From Morinoia aosen (lineage: Eukaryota > Arthropoda > Malacostraca > Amphipoda > Talitridae), in the NCBI GenBank assembly GCA_030386875.1, contig CM059569.1:42199842-42263841 (forward strand): 64,000 bases of DNA, written 5' to 3'. The translations under genes were made by a program, and so were the position numbers. The notes under the pieces are model-generated. The model did not search any database. It was not told the origin of the DNA and saw only the letters and a list, made by a program, of their open reading frames with translations. Shown here in pieces: positions 35,777-46,631 of the stretch. The stretch's first letter is position 1; each line of letters begins with the position of its first letter.

Positions 35777-35965
35777 ATGGCAAATCTTATCTTCATACGT
35801 ATCGACAACGTAGCATTACTGGGGAGACAATTGAGTGTCCTTTCTTCATCCGAGTTTTGCTCTGTTCTCTTTACTAGCGTCTAGTTTTGAGCTATACTCC
35901 AAGGCCCACTATTTACGCGTATTTATGTAGACAAGTTCTGCTTTAGTCCGTTAATCGCGCGTTCG
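35777..35965. other. short unique spacer
   Basis: No supportable feature. Confidence 0.4.
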
Positions 35966-36182
35966 GTGAAAATTGGAACTAACGTCGTTGAGGAGCGAAA
36001 TGCGGCAAGAAAATAAAGCGCTTGAGAGGTTCAAATTCGACTCACTGGACATAATATTTGGCGCGTAAAGAGCGGTAAATTTGAAACTAACGATGTTGTG
36101 TGTAAGAAAATAAGTTAAAAAATAAGGCGATTGCAGGTTCAAATTTGAATCACTGGACGTAAAAGTGTGCGCGTAAAAGGGA
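35966..36182 (+). repeat. tandem duplication of about 108 bp
   Basis: Two diverged copies sharing 'gaactaacgtcgttg', 'ggttcaaattcgactcactg' and 'gcgcgtaaa'. The second copy has small insertions and deletions. The 'ggttcaaattc' piece resembles a Pol III B box but lacks the final CC. Confidence 0.8.
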
Positions 36183-38187
36183 CGCTACCTGCTCGATGTT
36201 CAAAGAGGGGATCCCAATACCCGAAGCTTTCTTTGTTCAATATTTGCCACTCGGCTGAGTAAATAGGTGCCGCGGGATGCAAGTTTTCGAGCCTGAGCTA
36301 GCCTCTGAAGCGCAAATCCACGTCAACAATTTACGTACTTGGAATCTATGCACTCATTACTATGCCTGCACTAAATAGAACGTTGCCTCAAAGTTACATC
36401 CACGCCGCCACGCGGCGGACGGAAAGTATTTCGCGCTGTATGTTGAAATGATGAACTGGGGAATATCACATACACCGATGAAACGTCTCAGTAGCGTCTT
36501 TGGTGGTGAAACGTTGTATATGTATTAGAATAATAGTAGTGATAGTAATAGTAATAACCCATGCACTCGTGTCTGATTACAAGCTATCAATTGGTCTGCA
36601 ACCGCGCTGCTATCTTATATTTTTTTTAATGTGATCGTTTTGCTCCTTCTTCAACGAATATTGTTAACATAATTATGTTTCAGAAATTATTTAATCTGGC
36701 GATTTAACGCTTTATTCAACGAATATTGTGAACAAAGGAATATTTCAGCACTTACCAGGCAACAATATTTGACCACGGATGGAATGTACTTCTATGAATA
36801 ATATTGAAATACCAATAATTTTTCATTCCAAATCGTGAGTTGTTTTAGAGTCGTATTGTCATCGTTTCGGTCTTCTCAAATCTTTCCGACTCATCACTTC
36901 ACTCACCTCATACGCACATCTAACTCACAAGTTTGCATGCATGTCATATGAGGGATTGCAACGAATTATTAATGCCTTAATGTGCAAAATTGCACGTTTT
37001 GTATAAACTCCACCGTTGGATAATACGCAAAGTAGAATAACTAAGCTCATGGAGCATATTTGATCGCCTTAGGAAATTAGTTTTTTCTTACTGTTCAACG
37101 GGATTTTTTTGTGCAACATATCTTCTGGTTAAATAGTTCCAGTATTTTAACGCACAATGTTTAAATTTACGATTCAGCTGTACAACTTTAAGCTCATAAC
37201 ATGAGTTTATTTATTTATTATCTCCTTCGTAATCCGGTTAGTAATTTCAATTACCTGCATGTTCGAGTGTTGACGAAACCTTCATTCAATGTAGAAGTTT
37301 CAACGTCGACTAAACAAATTCCTGTTTGTTCTCAGAAATTAACATTTTCGAGACGCAACGCTTTCTTGTAGTAACGACTTCATAAAATAATATTTTCCCT
37401 TTTAAAAATGTGAAGTGGGATATTTATCCTCAACCCTCCGTGTATAGTTTTTATATCTACGGCTTTCAAGTCTTGTAGAAAAGTTGAAAATTGAATGATC
37501 CCTCCAAAAAAATGAAACGGGTGTAGGCGGATCAGTTAAAAATAAGTGTTTGTCTTTTAATACCGGAGCCTGGAACTGCATCGGACAGCGTCTTTGAGAC
37601 ACTGTGTCAAGTTTTCACTATCTAGTATGTTACTTTTTCGTTCACGAGTATGTAGAGTGGTGACTGTAATCTGTACTCACACTTCATAATCAATATAAAA
37701 AAAACTAGAAACCTAAAAAACCTAGATAACTAAAAAACCTATTTAGAGGTGCAAGCAAAAATTCAATGCGTCTGCGCACACTTTGAGCCGGAGCGTTGCG
37801 CTATAAAGTCCCAGATTATCCCAAGACGAATGCCTGGACAAATTGGAGATGTCAGTGACGCACGGACGTCGTTACGGAGAGTGTATAAGGGAAGAAATCA
37901 TCATAGTAGGCAAAGACGCTCGACGCTTCGATGAGATGCCGAGGAATAATAAATAAGCTTCGTGCAATGCCCTCCTTCTGAAATGAACTACTTTTTTTGG
38001 GTTGATACATACTTAGGAAACTTTTCATTTTACACTATAGGCAGAGAGCGCTGTAATTTTCTCACCTAACTAAAGGGTGGGCAAAATGAAGTCATCCGAT
38101 GTTGTTTGGCACTAATTTTTTTTAGAAATAAAAAACCTCGATTCTGTTTTTTTAATATGTTTATTTGAACCATTACAATTATATTGT
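36183..38187. other. unique sequence with one dispersed repeat
   Basis: 36486-36560 is copy 2 of dispersed pair E (see 11163-11235). The remainder holds only short frames without recognisable motifs. Just before the transposase remnant is an AT-rich segment that forms its 3' flank (AATAAA on the minus strand at about 38160-38165). Confidence 0.45.
36486..36560 (+). repeat. dispersed repeat pair E, copy 2
   Basis: 'cagtagcgtctttggtggtg' then 'aacgttgtat', followed by a tagtaa-type trinucleotide tail, matching 11163-11235. Confidence 0.6.
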
Positions 38188-38527
38188 TTAAGTCGAGAAG
38201 ATGATAGCGGCCAAATGGGCGCCGCCACAATTGATTGCTATACGGGCTCGTTTTATGGCATTTTTCATCACTTCGGCGAGAACTTCGGGCGACAGATTAT
38301 CGCACTCGTGTCGAATGTTGTCCTTAGGTGCTTCCAGGGTCTCGGGCTTGTTCATATACACACGGGACTTCAAAAAATCCCACAGAAAAAAGTCTGGAAC
38401 GTTCAAATCGAGCGATCTTGCGGGCCAGTCCAAATCGCCAAAACGAGAAATCAGGCGACCCGGGAACGCCGCCTTCCGAATATCGGTTGTGGCTCGCGCA
38501 CACAGTGAGCGAGCCTCAACCGATATT
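38188..38527 (-). pseudogene. mariner-like (IS630/Tc1-mariner superfamily) transposase, C-terminal remnant
   Basis: The minus-strand frame ends at TAA (38188-38190). Before it lie FPGRLISRFGDLDWPARSLD, DFFLWDFLKSRVYMNKPE and a tail with GGAHLAAIIF. This is the layout of the third-Asp region and C-terminus of insect mariner-like transposases, whose usual form is W-P-x-R-S-x-D-L, then D-F-F-L-W, then K-x-x-V-Y. The N-terminal helix-turn-helix domain and the first two catalytic acids are absent, so it is not functional. Homology stops at a hairpin (38479-38527). An AATAAA lies just past the stop. The open frame continues to 38643 with unrelated sequence. Confidence 0.85.
38479..38527. repeat. 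inverted repeat at transposase breakpoint
   Basis: aatatcggttgtggctcgc and its near-perfect reverse complement gcgagcctcaaccgatatt, with about 10 bp between. It sits exactly where transposase homology ends, so a short inverted duplication probably accompanied the truncation. Confidence 0.8.
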
Positions 38528-38644
38528 TTCATCTGTCCGATATTTACATCTGTCAACTTCACAAATGTCAAAACAGATTTCACATTGGCTGCAATCTGCA
38601 CAAAAAAAGGCATATTACAATGGGGTGACTTCTTTCGGCTCACC

Positions 38645-39307
38645 TGATATTTTCTTTCAGAGAGTTCAACAAATTTCTCAAATTTGCTAATATCATCACT
38701 CAGTGCATCAAATTTTCTAATTTAAGTACGGTCTGCTATTGAGAAAAGCAAATTGCCTCATTTCATTAATTTCTTCACCATATTAATTAACCTTCCTTAT
38801 TTTTTCAGTTTTTCGTTAGGTTAGGCAGGTTTACTCATTTTTTGATGTTTTCTTTCGTGGAAGAACGAACATTTACGATAAATGAATTTCTCTGATAGTG
38901 CACAACATCTTTACACCACGAATTACCACTAACGTTCATTATAACCTAAAATAGGAATGCCATCTTCCATAACGCTGGGCTACCTACATTTACTAAGCAT
39001 TTTGCGCACACTTCTCAACACGCGAGAAACTCAAACGCTATCTCTGAATTTATAAGAGTCCAAATTCGTCTTTTAGGCCCACACGTTCTTGAATCAATTC
39101 ATAAAATATCACTCGTTCAGTTGATGATTGTGTTCAACAGAATTATTGCTCTGGGGAAAGCCAAGCGTTAATTTGAACAATGGATTTATGCTTTTTAGTC
39201 GAACAATTGAATTAAGATTTAAAGTTAAACATTGGATTTAGGCTTTAGGTTGAAAGTGTCGTTTTAGGTTTTGCCTCAGAGCTGCTGAAATGCGGTAGCT
39301 TACATCA
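38645..39307. other. anonymous AT-rich sequence
   Basis: No supportable gene. No terminal inverted repeat partner for the transposase remnant was found. Confidence 0.45.
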
Positions 39308-39945
39308 ATTAATCTCTAGAATACTGCATGAGATATTTTCTACACTACATATTAATCTCTAGAATACTGCATGAGATATTTTCTACACTACATATTAATC
39401 TCTAGAATACTGTATGAGATATTTTCTACACTACATATTAATCTCTAGAATACTGTATGAGATATTTTCTACACTACATATTAATCTCTAGAATACTGCA
39501 TGAGATATTTTCTACACTACATATTAATCTCTAGAATATTGTATGAGATATTTACTACACTACATATTAATCTCTAGAATAATGCATGAGATATTTTCTA
39601 CACTACATATTAATCTCTAGAATACTGTATGAGATATTTTCTACACTACATATTAATCTCTATAATATTGTATGAGATATTTTCTACACTACATATTAAT
39701 CTCTAGAATATTGTATGAGATATATTCTACACTACATATTAATCTCTAGAATACTGTATGAGATATTTTCTACACTACATATTAATCTCTAGAATATTGT
39801 ATGAGATATTTTCTACATTACATATTAATCTCTAGAATATTGTATGAGATATATTCTACACTACATATTAATCTCTAGAATATTGTATGAGATATTTTCT
39901 ACACTACATATTAATCTCTAGAATATTTTATGAGATATTTTCTAT
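39308..39945 (+). repeat. 43-bp satellite array, about 15 units
   Basis: The unit is attaatctctagaatactgc, atgagatattttctacacta, then cat. Variation is limited to a few sites (ctgc/ctgt/ttgt; attttc/atattc). AT-rich and non-coding. Confidence 0.97.
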
Positions 39946-40602
39946 ATAGACTACCTCCTCACTCCACACCCAGTGGACGCTGTGTAGGCCGTGTACATGA
40001 GTCCACAATTCGTTTGTTTTTTCATTTAAAAAATTCACAACAAATAAATATGCATCGAATATGAAGACATTCAGAGAGCTGAAGCAGTCTAGAAAAAGCT
40101 ACTTTAAACATTTTTCGACTAATCTGAATAAAACCCAACTCCAAACAATTCAGCTCCACGCCATTTTCAGTGCATTTATTTTAAGCAGCAAAAAAATTGA
40201 ATGATAAGAAAAGCTAGAGTTACGCTAAATGTACAACTTTATATTCTCCAACTCAAATGAATTTGCGCTAAAAAACTGAATTTTCTCAATTCGGGATATG
40301 GATTTTGATGTTTTAAGTTGTAACCTCCGATAAAATAGTTCTATTCCTCAGCAGCAACAGCAATAGGAAAGCATAGACTCTGACATTTACATCGTTTATC
40401 AAAAAAGAAAGCTCAACTCTCAAGAGCTTTTATTCTCTTTGCTTTCAGTATCTTTTGACCCTGCTAATTAAGCTCCTTCGCTTACTCGTAGTTCTAAACA
40501 GAGTCTCTTCTATTAACTTACAGCCTATGAAAGGAGATATATCAGTGCTGCAATACCGTGAAATCTATCAAACTATAGCATGACATCTACCTCTATCTAG
40601 TA

Positions 40603-40786
40603 CTATAGCGTGAGGTCTACCACACTATAACATGAGATCTAACTCTAGCTAGTACTATAGCGTGAGGTTAGGCTACTAATGGATATCACTTATTTCAATA
40701 CATTTAATTTAACGATAAACTGTTAATTTGTGCATCTCAAACTGCCCCTGGCTGGGCGATACATGGCGGTAGACCTCACGCTATAG
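40603..40786. repeat. perfect 19-bp inverted repeat with local 'tatagcgtgaggt' motifs
   Basis: CTATAGCGTGAGGTCTACC at 40603-40621 is the exact reverse complement of 40768-40786. Between and around them, diverged motifs (actatagcatgacatct, actataacatgagatct, tatagcgtgaggttagg) recur about every 30-45 bp from 40573 to 40675. The core gcgtgaggtta is also the reverse complement of part of the 26-bp unit at 26.2-27.6 kb. Confidence 0.85.
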
Positions 40787-40789
40787 CAG

Positions 40790-41726
40790 CCCCGCTATAT
40801 CTACCAGCAGTCTGCAAGCTCGCGGATCAAGGAATACAGCTTCACCAATCTCAAGCGAGTGTGTCAAGACGATCGAGTCTTTCCGAATCTAAGCCATTCT
40901 CGAGATAAGAGAAGATGTATCGTTCCTCTCAAGTTCCTTCTCTGCTTAAGTCGAGGCTCGAGTGGATGGGCACTGAGGAGTAAATATGCTGGAACGAAAC
41001 GCTAAAACTTTTAGAAGCTCATCAGAATTCACAGCGAACCCTGAAGGATCCGTGGAGACTTGGGCTTATTGAGGTACATAAATATCTCGGTGTTCTGCGG
41101 GTTGTGACAAATTTAAAATCTCAAGATTTAGTAAAGAAATACTTCATTGCTGAAGCCTACCTTTCTAACTGAAGCTTGATCAACAATAAAGAAAAAGTTA
41201 GACCGTCAAAGTTTCTTCCTGGACAGACAGGGTAACTTGAACAGTCATGTCGTAGTTTTTTATTTTTTTCCTGATCGAAAATGAACGGACGGAATTTGTT
41301 CTTCTTTGAAAATTATTTAATTTAAAATAATGAACTAATTCAGTTTAAATTAGAGGTTGTATGAAATATATGCCCGTATAATTTCTCACAAAGCAAGTGT
41401 TCTAAGTACTTGCGCAGGTTTTAGCGCCGTGTAAGTTTATTCACTTCAAAAATTTCTCTCAAGATGTAAATTATTTTCAACAGACTGGTTTTCTAAATTT
41501 TACGGAATGTGAAATTTTATTGTGGGGAAGAAAATAAATTATGATAAGCATAACATGTAGAAATAAGTAATTGAAGATCTTAACTTAAAAACTTAAAATT
41601 TCAATGATGGTCACTCGATAAAAATAATGAGACTAAATAGAAATATTTTTTCAAATACTAACGAATTTCTCATTTATTTTTATATGATAGGAAAATTGAT
41701 AAAATAATCGTTAATCAATTGTCCAA
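40790..41726. other. anonymous AT-rich sequence upstream of candidate gene
   Basis: No supportable repeat or gene. Confidence 0.4.
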
Positions 41727-42453
41727 ATGATCAATTCATCAATTCATCAAGTTTTCACATCTGTTCTCTTGCTACAATTTCTTCCCATAGCAAATTGCGT
41801 TGACATTTTTTATGCACTACAGGAAAAAATCTTTTTCTGTGACGGAAGTAACAAAACACAAACGTCCCTCGCACACACCCTCGTGTTTGTAAAAGTAAGA
41901 AATACAAAACTCAACATGGGAATTACTTATAAAAACCTTGGAACGGGCGTCCCAGATATAATCAAAATTGTTTTATTAACCATCTCATAGCATCCCTAAT
42001 ATGTTTTTCAATGAATTTTATGCCCATATAAATACTGGTTGACCTTTCATTGAGTCTTGCATATTTAGTGCCAAATTTTTATGCAATTCCAAGAGAAAAT
42101 CTATGAGAGAAGTAAAAAAACTCATTTCCTAATTATTATCATTGCCACACATTTTTAAATTTCCCCGCTCATGTTTACCTTGAAGTCCCGGCAATGATTT
42201 GTTAGTATATACAGTACCTGCAAAATTCTTCTTAGCAGTGATTAGAAAAAAAATATATCCGAGAAATATACAAAACGAGCAGTTCCTTAACCACATTTTA
42301 ATCAAAATTGAAAATCATTTTTCTAATAATTCTCATTATGATCATAAAAATTTGTATGTGTATATAACATACTCGCTCTCAGAAAGCGCAGAAACAGCCA
42401 TGACTAAGCATCAAAGTACAGCTTCGAGAGACAGTTGCATTTTATCAGTCTGA
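41727..42453 (+). CDS. possible three-exon gene for a small secreted protein
   Basis: Exon 1 (41727-41894) starts MINSSIHQVF, has a hydrophobic core SVLLLQFLPIANC typical of a signal peptide, then FFCDGSNKTQ, and ends at a strong donor (AAA/gtaaga, phase 0). A phase-consistent exon 2 (42069-42111, 43 bp) lies between an acceptor (gcatatttag) and a donor (GAA/gtaaaa). Exon 3 (42215-42453) enters in phase 1, reads PAKFFLAVIRKKIYPR early and ends at TGA. The predicted product is about 150 residues, Cys-poor, with possible N-glycosylation sites. No family recognised. Support is frame and splice logic plus the signal peptide; exon 2 is the weakest part. Confidence 0.35.
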
Positions 42454-42473
42454 AAGTTATTGGGTAGGGACAA

Positions 42474-42655
42474 TCAGTGATTTGAGTCATCTTTTCAACA
42501 TTAAAATATCAGAAATTAAACGAAAAAACATTTCAGAATTAAAATGTCAGTAATTTGACGCATCATCTTTTCAACGTTGATATATCAGTGATGTCAAGCA
42601 TCATCTTTTCGACTTGAAAAAAACCGTGACTCGGTACAACATCTTTTCAACATTA
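42474..42655 (+). repeat. diverged tandem repeat of about 50 bp, four units
   Basis: Units contain 'catcatcttttcaac', 'attaaaatatcag' and 'aatttga'. Moderately diverged. Begins about 20 bp after the stop codon of the candidate gene. Confidence 0.75.
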
Positions 42656-44689
42656 ACACGCTCATGGGCTAAATAATGGTCACGTTAACATCAGAACACC
42701 TCTAAAGTTTGCCACCTCTGCAGAGAAGACCACAAAACATTCAGCAGCAAGGTTGGGAAACTTTAGCTCACCTTCAAATTACACACACGTATATTTAATG
42801 ATACTTTTTAGAGCAGCCTTTCCCTTGATCGTTGCCCCTTTAATTTCCTGCAAAAGCATCTTTAGAAAAACCCGTAAGTGAATATTGTGCTTTATTTTTT
42901 AAGGTCATTCTCTTTTCACTCGCTCATTGCTTTTAAGTTCACTGAATAACAAAATTTTGCTCATGAAATCATACCTTGATCAACAACGCGGATCTCATTT
43001 TCTTCCTGTCAAGTAATTTACCATTTTAAATCTTAACCACTGTATCATACTATAATATCAAAATATATAATGATGCGTAACTTAATTATTTTTAAAAACA
43101 TTTATATCACCATGCACGAATTACCTATAGTTACCATTTCAAGAGTATGTCACCATGTACGAGTTCTTACATTATAAGCAAATGTATATCACTGAGTACG
43201 AATTAACCATAGTTACTGTATCACATCACGTGCAAGTCTCTACGTACGAATTCAAACTCAAAGCTGCATTTCTTCACCGTATGGCCACTAAAATTTCACG
43301 CTATATTTGCTGAACTTCCTACTTTTCCGTGAGTGCGAGAGCGAAGTCTATGCAGCGATGGCCTTGAAAACAAACAAAAACTTGTCAAGCCAAAACTCGA
43401 GCAAGCAGAAAGCATCTCTGAGCTCTCGCTCCTCCGTTTCTACATTTCCTATGCGAAAAGTCAGTTCCTAAAGCCTTTTGAAATGCAAAGAATTTCCATT
43501 TACTTCGGATTATATTCTCGCAGCTACGAAATATAACATGTCAGAGATCGGACTTCGATGGCACGGAATTTTATAGAATCGCTATGAGAAATGCGTCCAG
43601 TCGTAAAATGTTATTTTGCAGGTCAGGGGGAGCATGGCGCTGTCGCATTAGATGAAGTGAGCGACTTGCCCGAGTCAAAAAACGAGTCTTTCCAGAAAAA
43701 AATACGCTGTGGAATTGCAAATCTTACTCCGGAGGTGCCTCAAGGGATCGGAATGCAGCCCCCAAATTCCAGAGTCTAGGAATGTCGACAGCAAGAAATT
43801 CGAGTGCAAGAAAATTTGGGACTCGAGACTCCCCCACTCAAGTTGATACCTGCGTGGATGCAGGCAGGAAAGTAGAGTCTTTTTGTGAAATATTGGCAAA
43901 CCTTATGACATGTGGTGTCTCAGGATGCACGTAAATCCATGAGAGTCATGTGCTAGAAGGAAAACTCACTTTAGGTTTAAGGCAGTTGTTAATGGAAAAG
44001 TGAATTAAAATTGGAAATACGGGAATGGAAAACCTTCTATAAAACCTAGAATATTTTTTTTCGCAGCACTATATTAAAGTTACTTAAATAGAATCTTTAC
44101 CTTTGATATTTTGAAATAGATATTCTGTTACTGCGTTCATTGCACATGAAATTTTAGTGAAGCTCATAGAAATATCATCAACTTTTCAATGTTTCCCGAT
44201 TATGCGTTCGCAATCAGATGTGAAAATAACCTCTACTGTTTTCATTTTAATAATCTGAGCCCCAAAATTTAGTGAAAATCATAAATCAATGCTTCATCAC
44301 CTAAAAAAGTATGTTTTAAAAATGCATTAGAGTTTTTTCACGGCACGAATCAAAAACAGTCCAATAAAAGTCAACAGACGAACTTAGAACTTGGGCTTGG
44401 CGCGAAGGGTAAAATTCCCCCACAGATCGTGCCGAATTCCGAGTTCGTCAAACACGACGTGGAGCGCATCAATTCTGATGTACCGAGTGCGGCGGCTTGC
44501 TTAGATTATACAAAGTAGGAGCTCAAGTTCTGATGAATAAAGTTGGCCTTGGATCACATCTGAATCTCGAGCGTTAGGAAACTCCTCGCATGTGGCCACT
44601 AAAATTCATGGAATATATGGACCAATTCCGGGTCTCTCTCGCCTGGCTTCGCTGGCAAATGTGGGTCAGTTGAATACTAACTGGAAAGT
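42656..44689. other. unique sequence with weak repeat and no firm gene
   Basis: At about 43095-43240 a diverged motif (caccatgtacgagtt, cactgagtacgaatta) recurs two or three times. At 43333-43779 two short + strand frames (67 and 62 codons) have balanced composition, and the second follows an acceptor-like ttattttgcag at about 43621. Neither is recognisable, so no gene call. Confidence 0.35.
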
Positions 44690-45362
44690 TGTATTTTTGG
44701 CTTTTTTCGCGTTGTACGTTCACGCCTTTTTTCTCGTTGTGCAAACACGCCTCGTTTCTCGTTGTGCGTACATGCCTTTTTCTGATTGTGCGTACATGCC
44801 TTTTCTCGTTGTGCGTACATGCCTTTTTTCTCGTTATACGTACATGCCTTTTCTCGTTGTGCGCACATGCCTCTTTTCTCGCTGTGCGTACATGACTTTT
44901 TCTCGTTATACGTACATGCCTTTTTCTCGTTGTGCGCACATGCCTCTTTTCTCGTTGTGCGTACATGACTTTTTTCTCGTTATACCTACATGCCTTTTTC
45001 TCGTTGTGCGCACATGCCTCTTTTCTCGTTGTGCGTACATGACTTTTTTCTCGTTATACGTACATGCCTTTTTCTCGTTGTGCGCACATGCCTCTTTTCT
45101 CGTTGTGCGTACATGACTTTTTTCTCGTTATACGTACATGCCTTTTTCTCGTTGTGCGCACATGCCTCTTTTCTCGTTGTACGTACATGCCTTTTTTCTC
45201 GTAATACGTACATGCCTTTTTCTCGTTGTGCGCACATGCCTCTTTTCTTGTTGAACGTACATGCCTTTTTTCTCGTTATACGTACATGCCTTTTTCTCGT
45301 TGTGCGCACATGCCTCTTTTCTCGTTGTGCGCACATGCCTCTTTTCTCGTTGTACGTATATG
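44690..45362 (+). repeat. 24/25-bp array with 74-bp higher-order unit
   Basis: Sub-units are ttctcgttgtgcgcacatgc, ttctcgttgtgcgtacatga and ttctcgttatacgtacatgc, each with a short T/C-rich tail. Three successive sub-units form a block of about 74 bp, repeated nearly unchanged about four times in the centre. Many open frames on both strands (up to 174 codons) follow from stop-free units. Confidence 0.96.
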
Positions 45363-46342
45363 ACAAACTAATGCTCCTAAGCCACTTCCGCTGCTAGAAC
45401 ATTTACACATATTTTTTTTGTTTTACTGGGGGACTAATGAGCGTAAGTGTTAATAATTTTGCTAATGCAACACAAAAGTATTACCTAGACAAACGTCTTC
45501 CTCCTCAGGAAAATTTCCTTATCCGAAGTAAAAGATCCTTCTCGTCTAATTAAGTTTTCTGTAACAAAAAAATGCATTTTATGTCTGGCTCCCGGCTTGC
45601 AACTGATAAATAATTCGACGTTTCTGCAACACACGTTTTTTAGTAGCCTAAGTTTTTCGAACAAACTCAACATCGTTCTGAAGAGACATTTTCCATAGGT
45701 TTACCTTCCTTCAAAGAAAAAATGTTTTGAGGATGAGGAGAGTTTTATATTTATTTTACTATATGTTTAGTGGATGGGGATAACACGCTTCATCGATGTG
45801 AACACTTTGAAAATTTTTTAACACGTTTAATGGATGTGGGCAGTTTTGCATTATTTTGATATACTTTTTTGGATATGAAAAATACTTTACTTCAATTGTT
45901 TATTTTGCAATGTGAACATGCCTTTTTTAACCTGATGTAACGATCTTCTGTGATGCTGTCATCGTAATAAAAAAATTATTCATTCAAAGTAATTCATACT
46001 CTGTCCTCTGAATAATCGAGCAAAGAAGGATTTACATGGAAATATGAAACAGCATTTTCTCGGTTTTATGTTCGTCTGCTTCAGTTTTTCATTGAGAATA
46101 AAATGAATTCAGTCAGTTCTACAAAATGCAACAAAGTCTCTGTGTGTTATCCTTCATAAAAGCTGAGTCTCAAAGCTGGATGAGCTCGGAATACAGAAGT
46201 AACATCTCGCAGATATTACAGCACATCGAGCAAGCTCTGCAGTCACCAGAGATGCAGGAATCAGATCCTGCTCCCAGGAAAGGCTCAGCAGAAATAGTTA
46301 GGAATGGAAGTCAAGCGTACAGTTCCTGTATTTAGATTCATA
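45363..46342. other. anonymous sequence with a short unassigned frame
   Basis: The frame at 46126-46335 (69 codons, including SQILQHIEQALQSPEMQES) has balanced composition but no recognised motif. It stops about 10 bp before the MITE and is not called. Confidence 0.35.
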
Positions 46343-46630
46343 TAGAGTATGTCCCACAAAAACCCGAACCGAGTATTTATTTCCCCGTACCAATAATACC
46401 ATCATAAGAATACCATAAGCAATTAATTTCGAGCAAAATTATGCGGTATCACTGATTGATACTGATACGGGAAATACTTACAGGTATTACTGATACGGGA
46501 AATAATTACAGGTATTACTGATACGGGAAATAATTACAGGTATTACATTACTGATACAGGAAATAATTGCAGGTATTACTGATACGGGAAATAAATATTA
46601 GGTTCGGGTTTTTGTGGGACAAACGGTACA
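46343..46630 (+). mobile_element. MITE-like element, family M, copy 2
   Basis: Left end tgtcccacaaaaacccgaacc and right end ggttcgggtttttgtgggaca are perfect inverted complements over 21 bp; the repeat continues inward (tatttatttccccgta / tacgggaaataaata). The interior contains four or five tandem copies of a unit of about 28 bp (gatacgggaaataattacag, then gtattact). The family M copy at 22.4 kb, in the other orientation, has about two. No transposase. The ends suggest a Tc1/mariner-type non-autonomous element. Confidence 0.88.
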
Positions 46631-46631
46631 G

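Noticed and set aside
31463..35808. 1435- and 1425-codon ORFs as giant repetitive proteins
   Set aside because: The 21-bp unit lacks stops in two minus-strand frames, so openness is automatic. There is no promoter, splice or conserved flank evidence.
35966..36182. tRNA-like 'ggttcaaattc' motifs in a duplicated unit
   Set aside because: The B box lacks its terminal CC and there is no A box or cloverleaf; treated as a plain tandem duplication.
38201..38690. Three + strand ORFs (97-148 codons) over the transposase remnant
   Set aside because: Antisense shadows of the minus-strand transposase frame, which has recognisable motifs.
44574..45397. Overlapping ORFs of up to 174 codons in the 44.7-45.4 kb array
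   Set aside because: Open in several frames on both strands because the sub-units lack stops.
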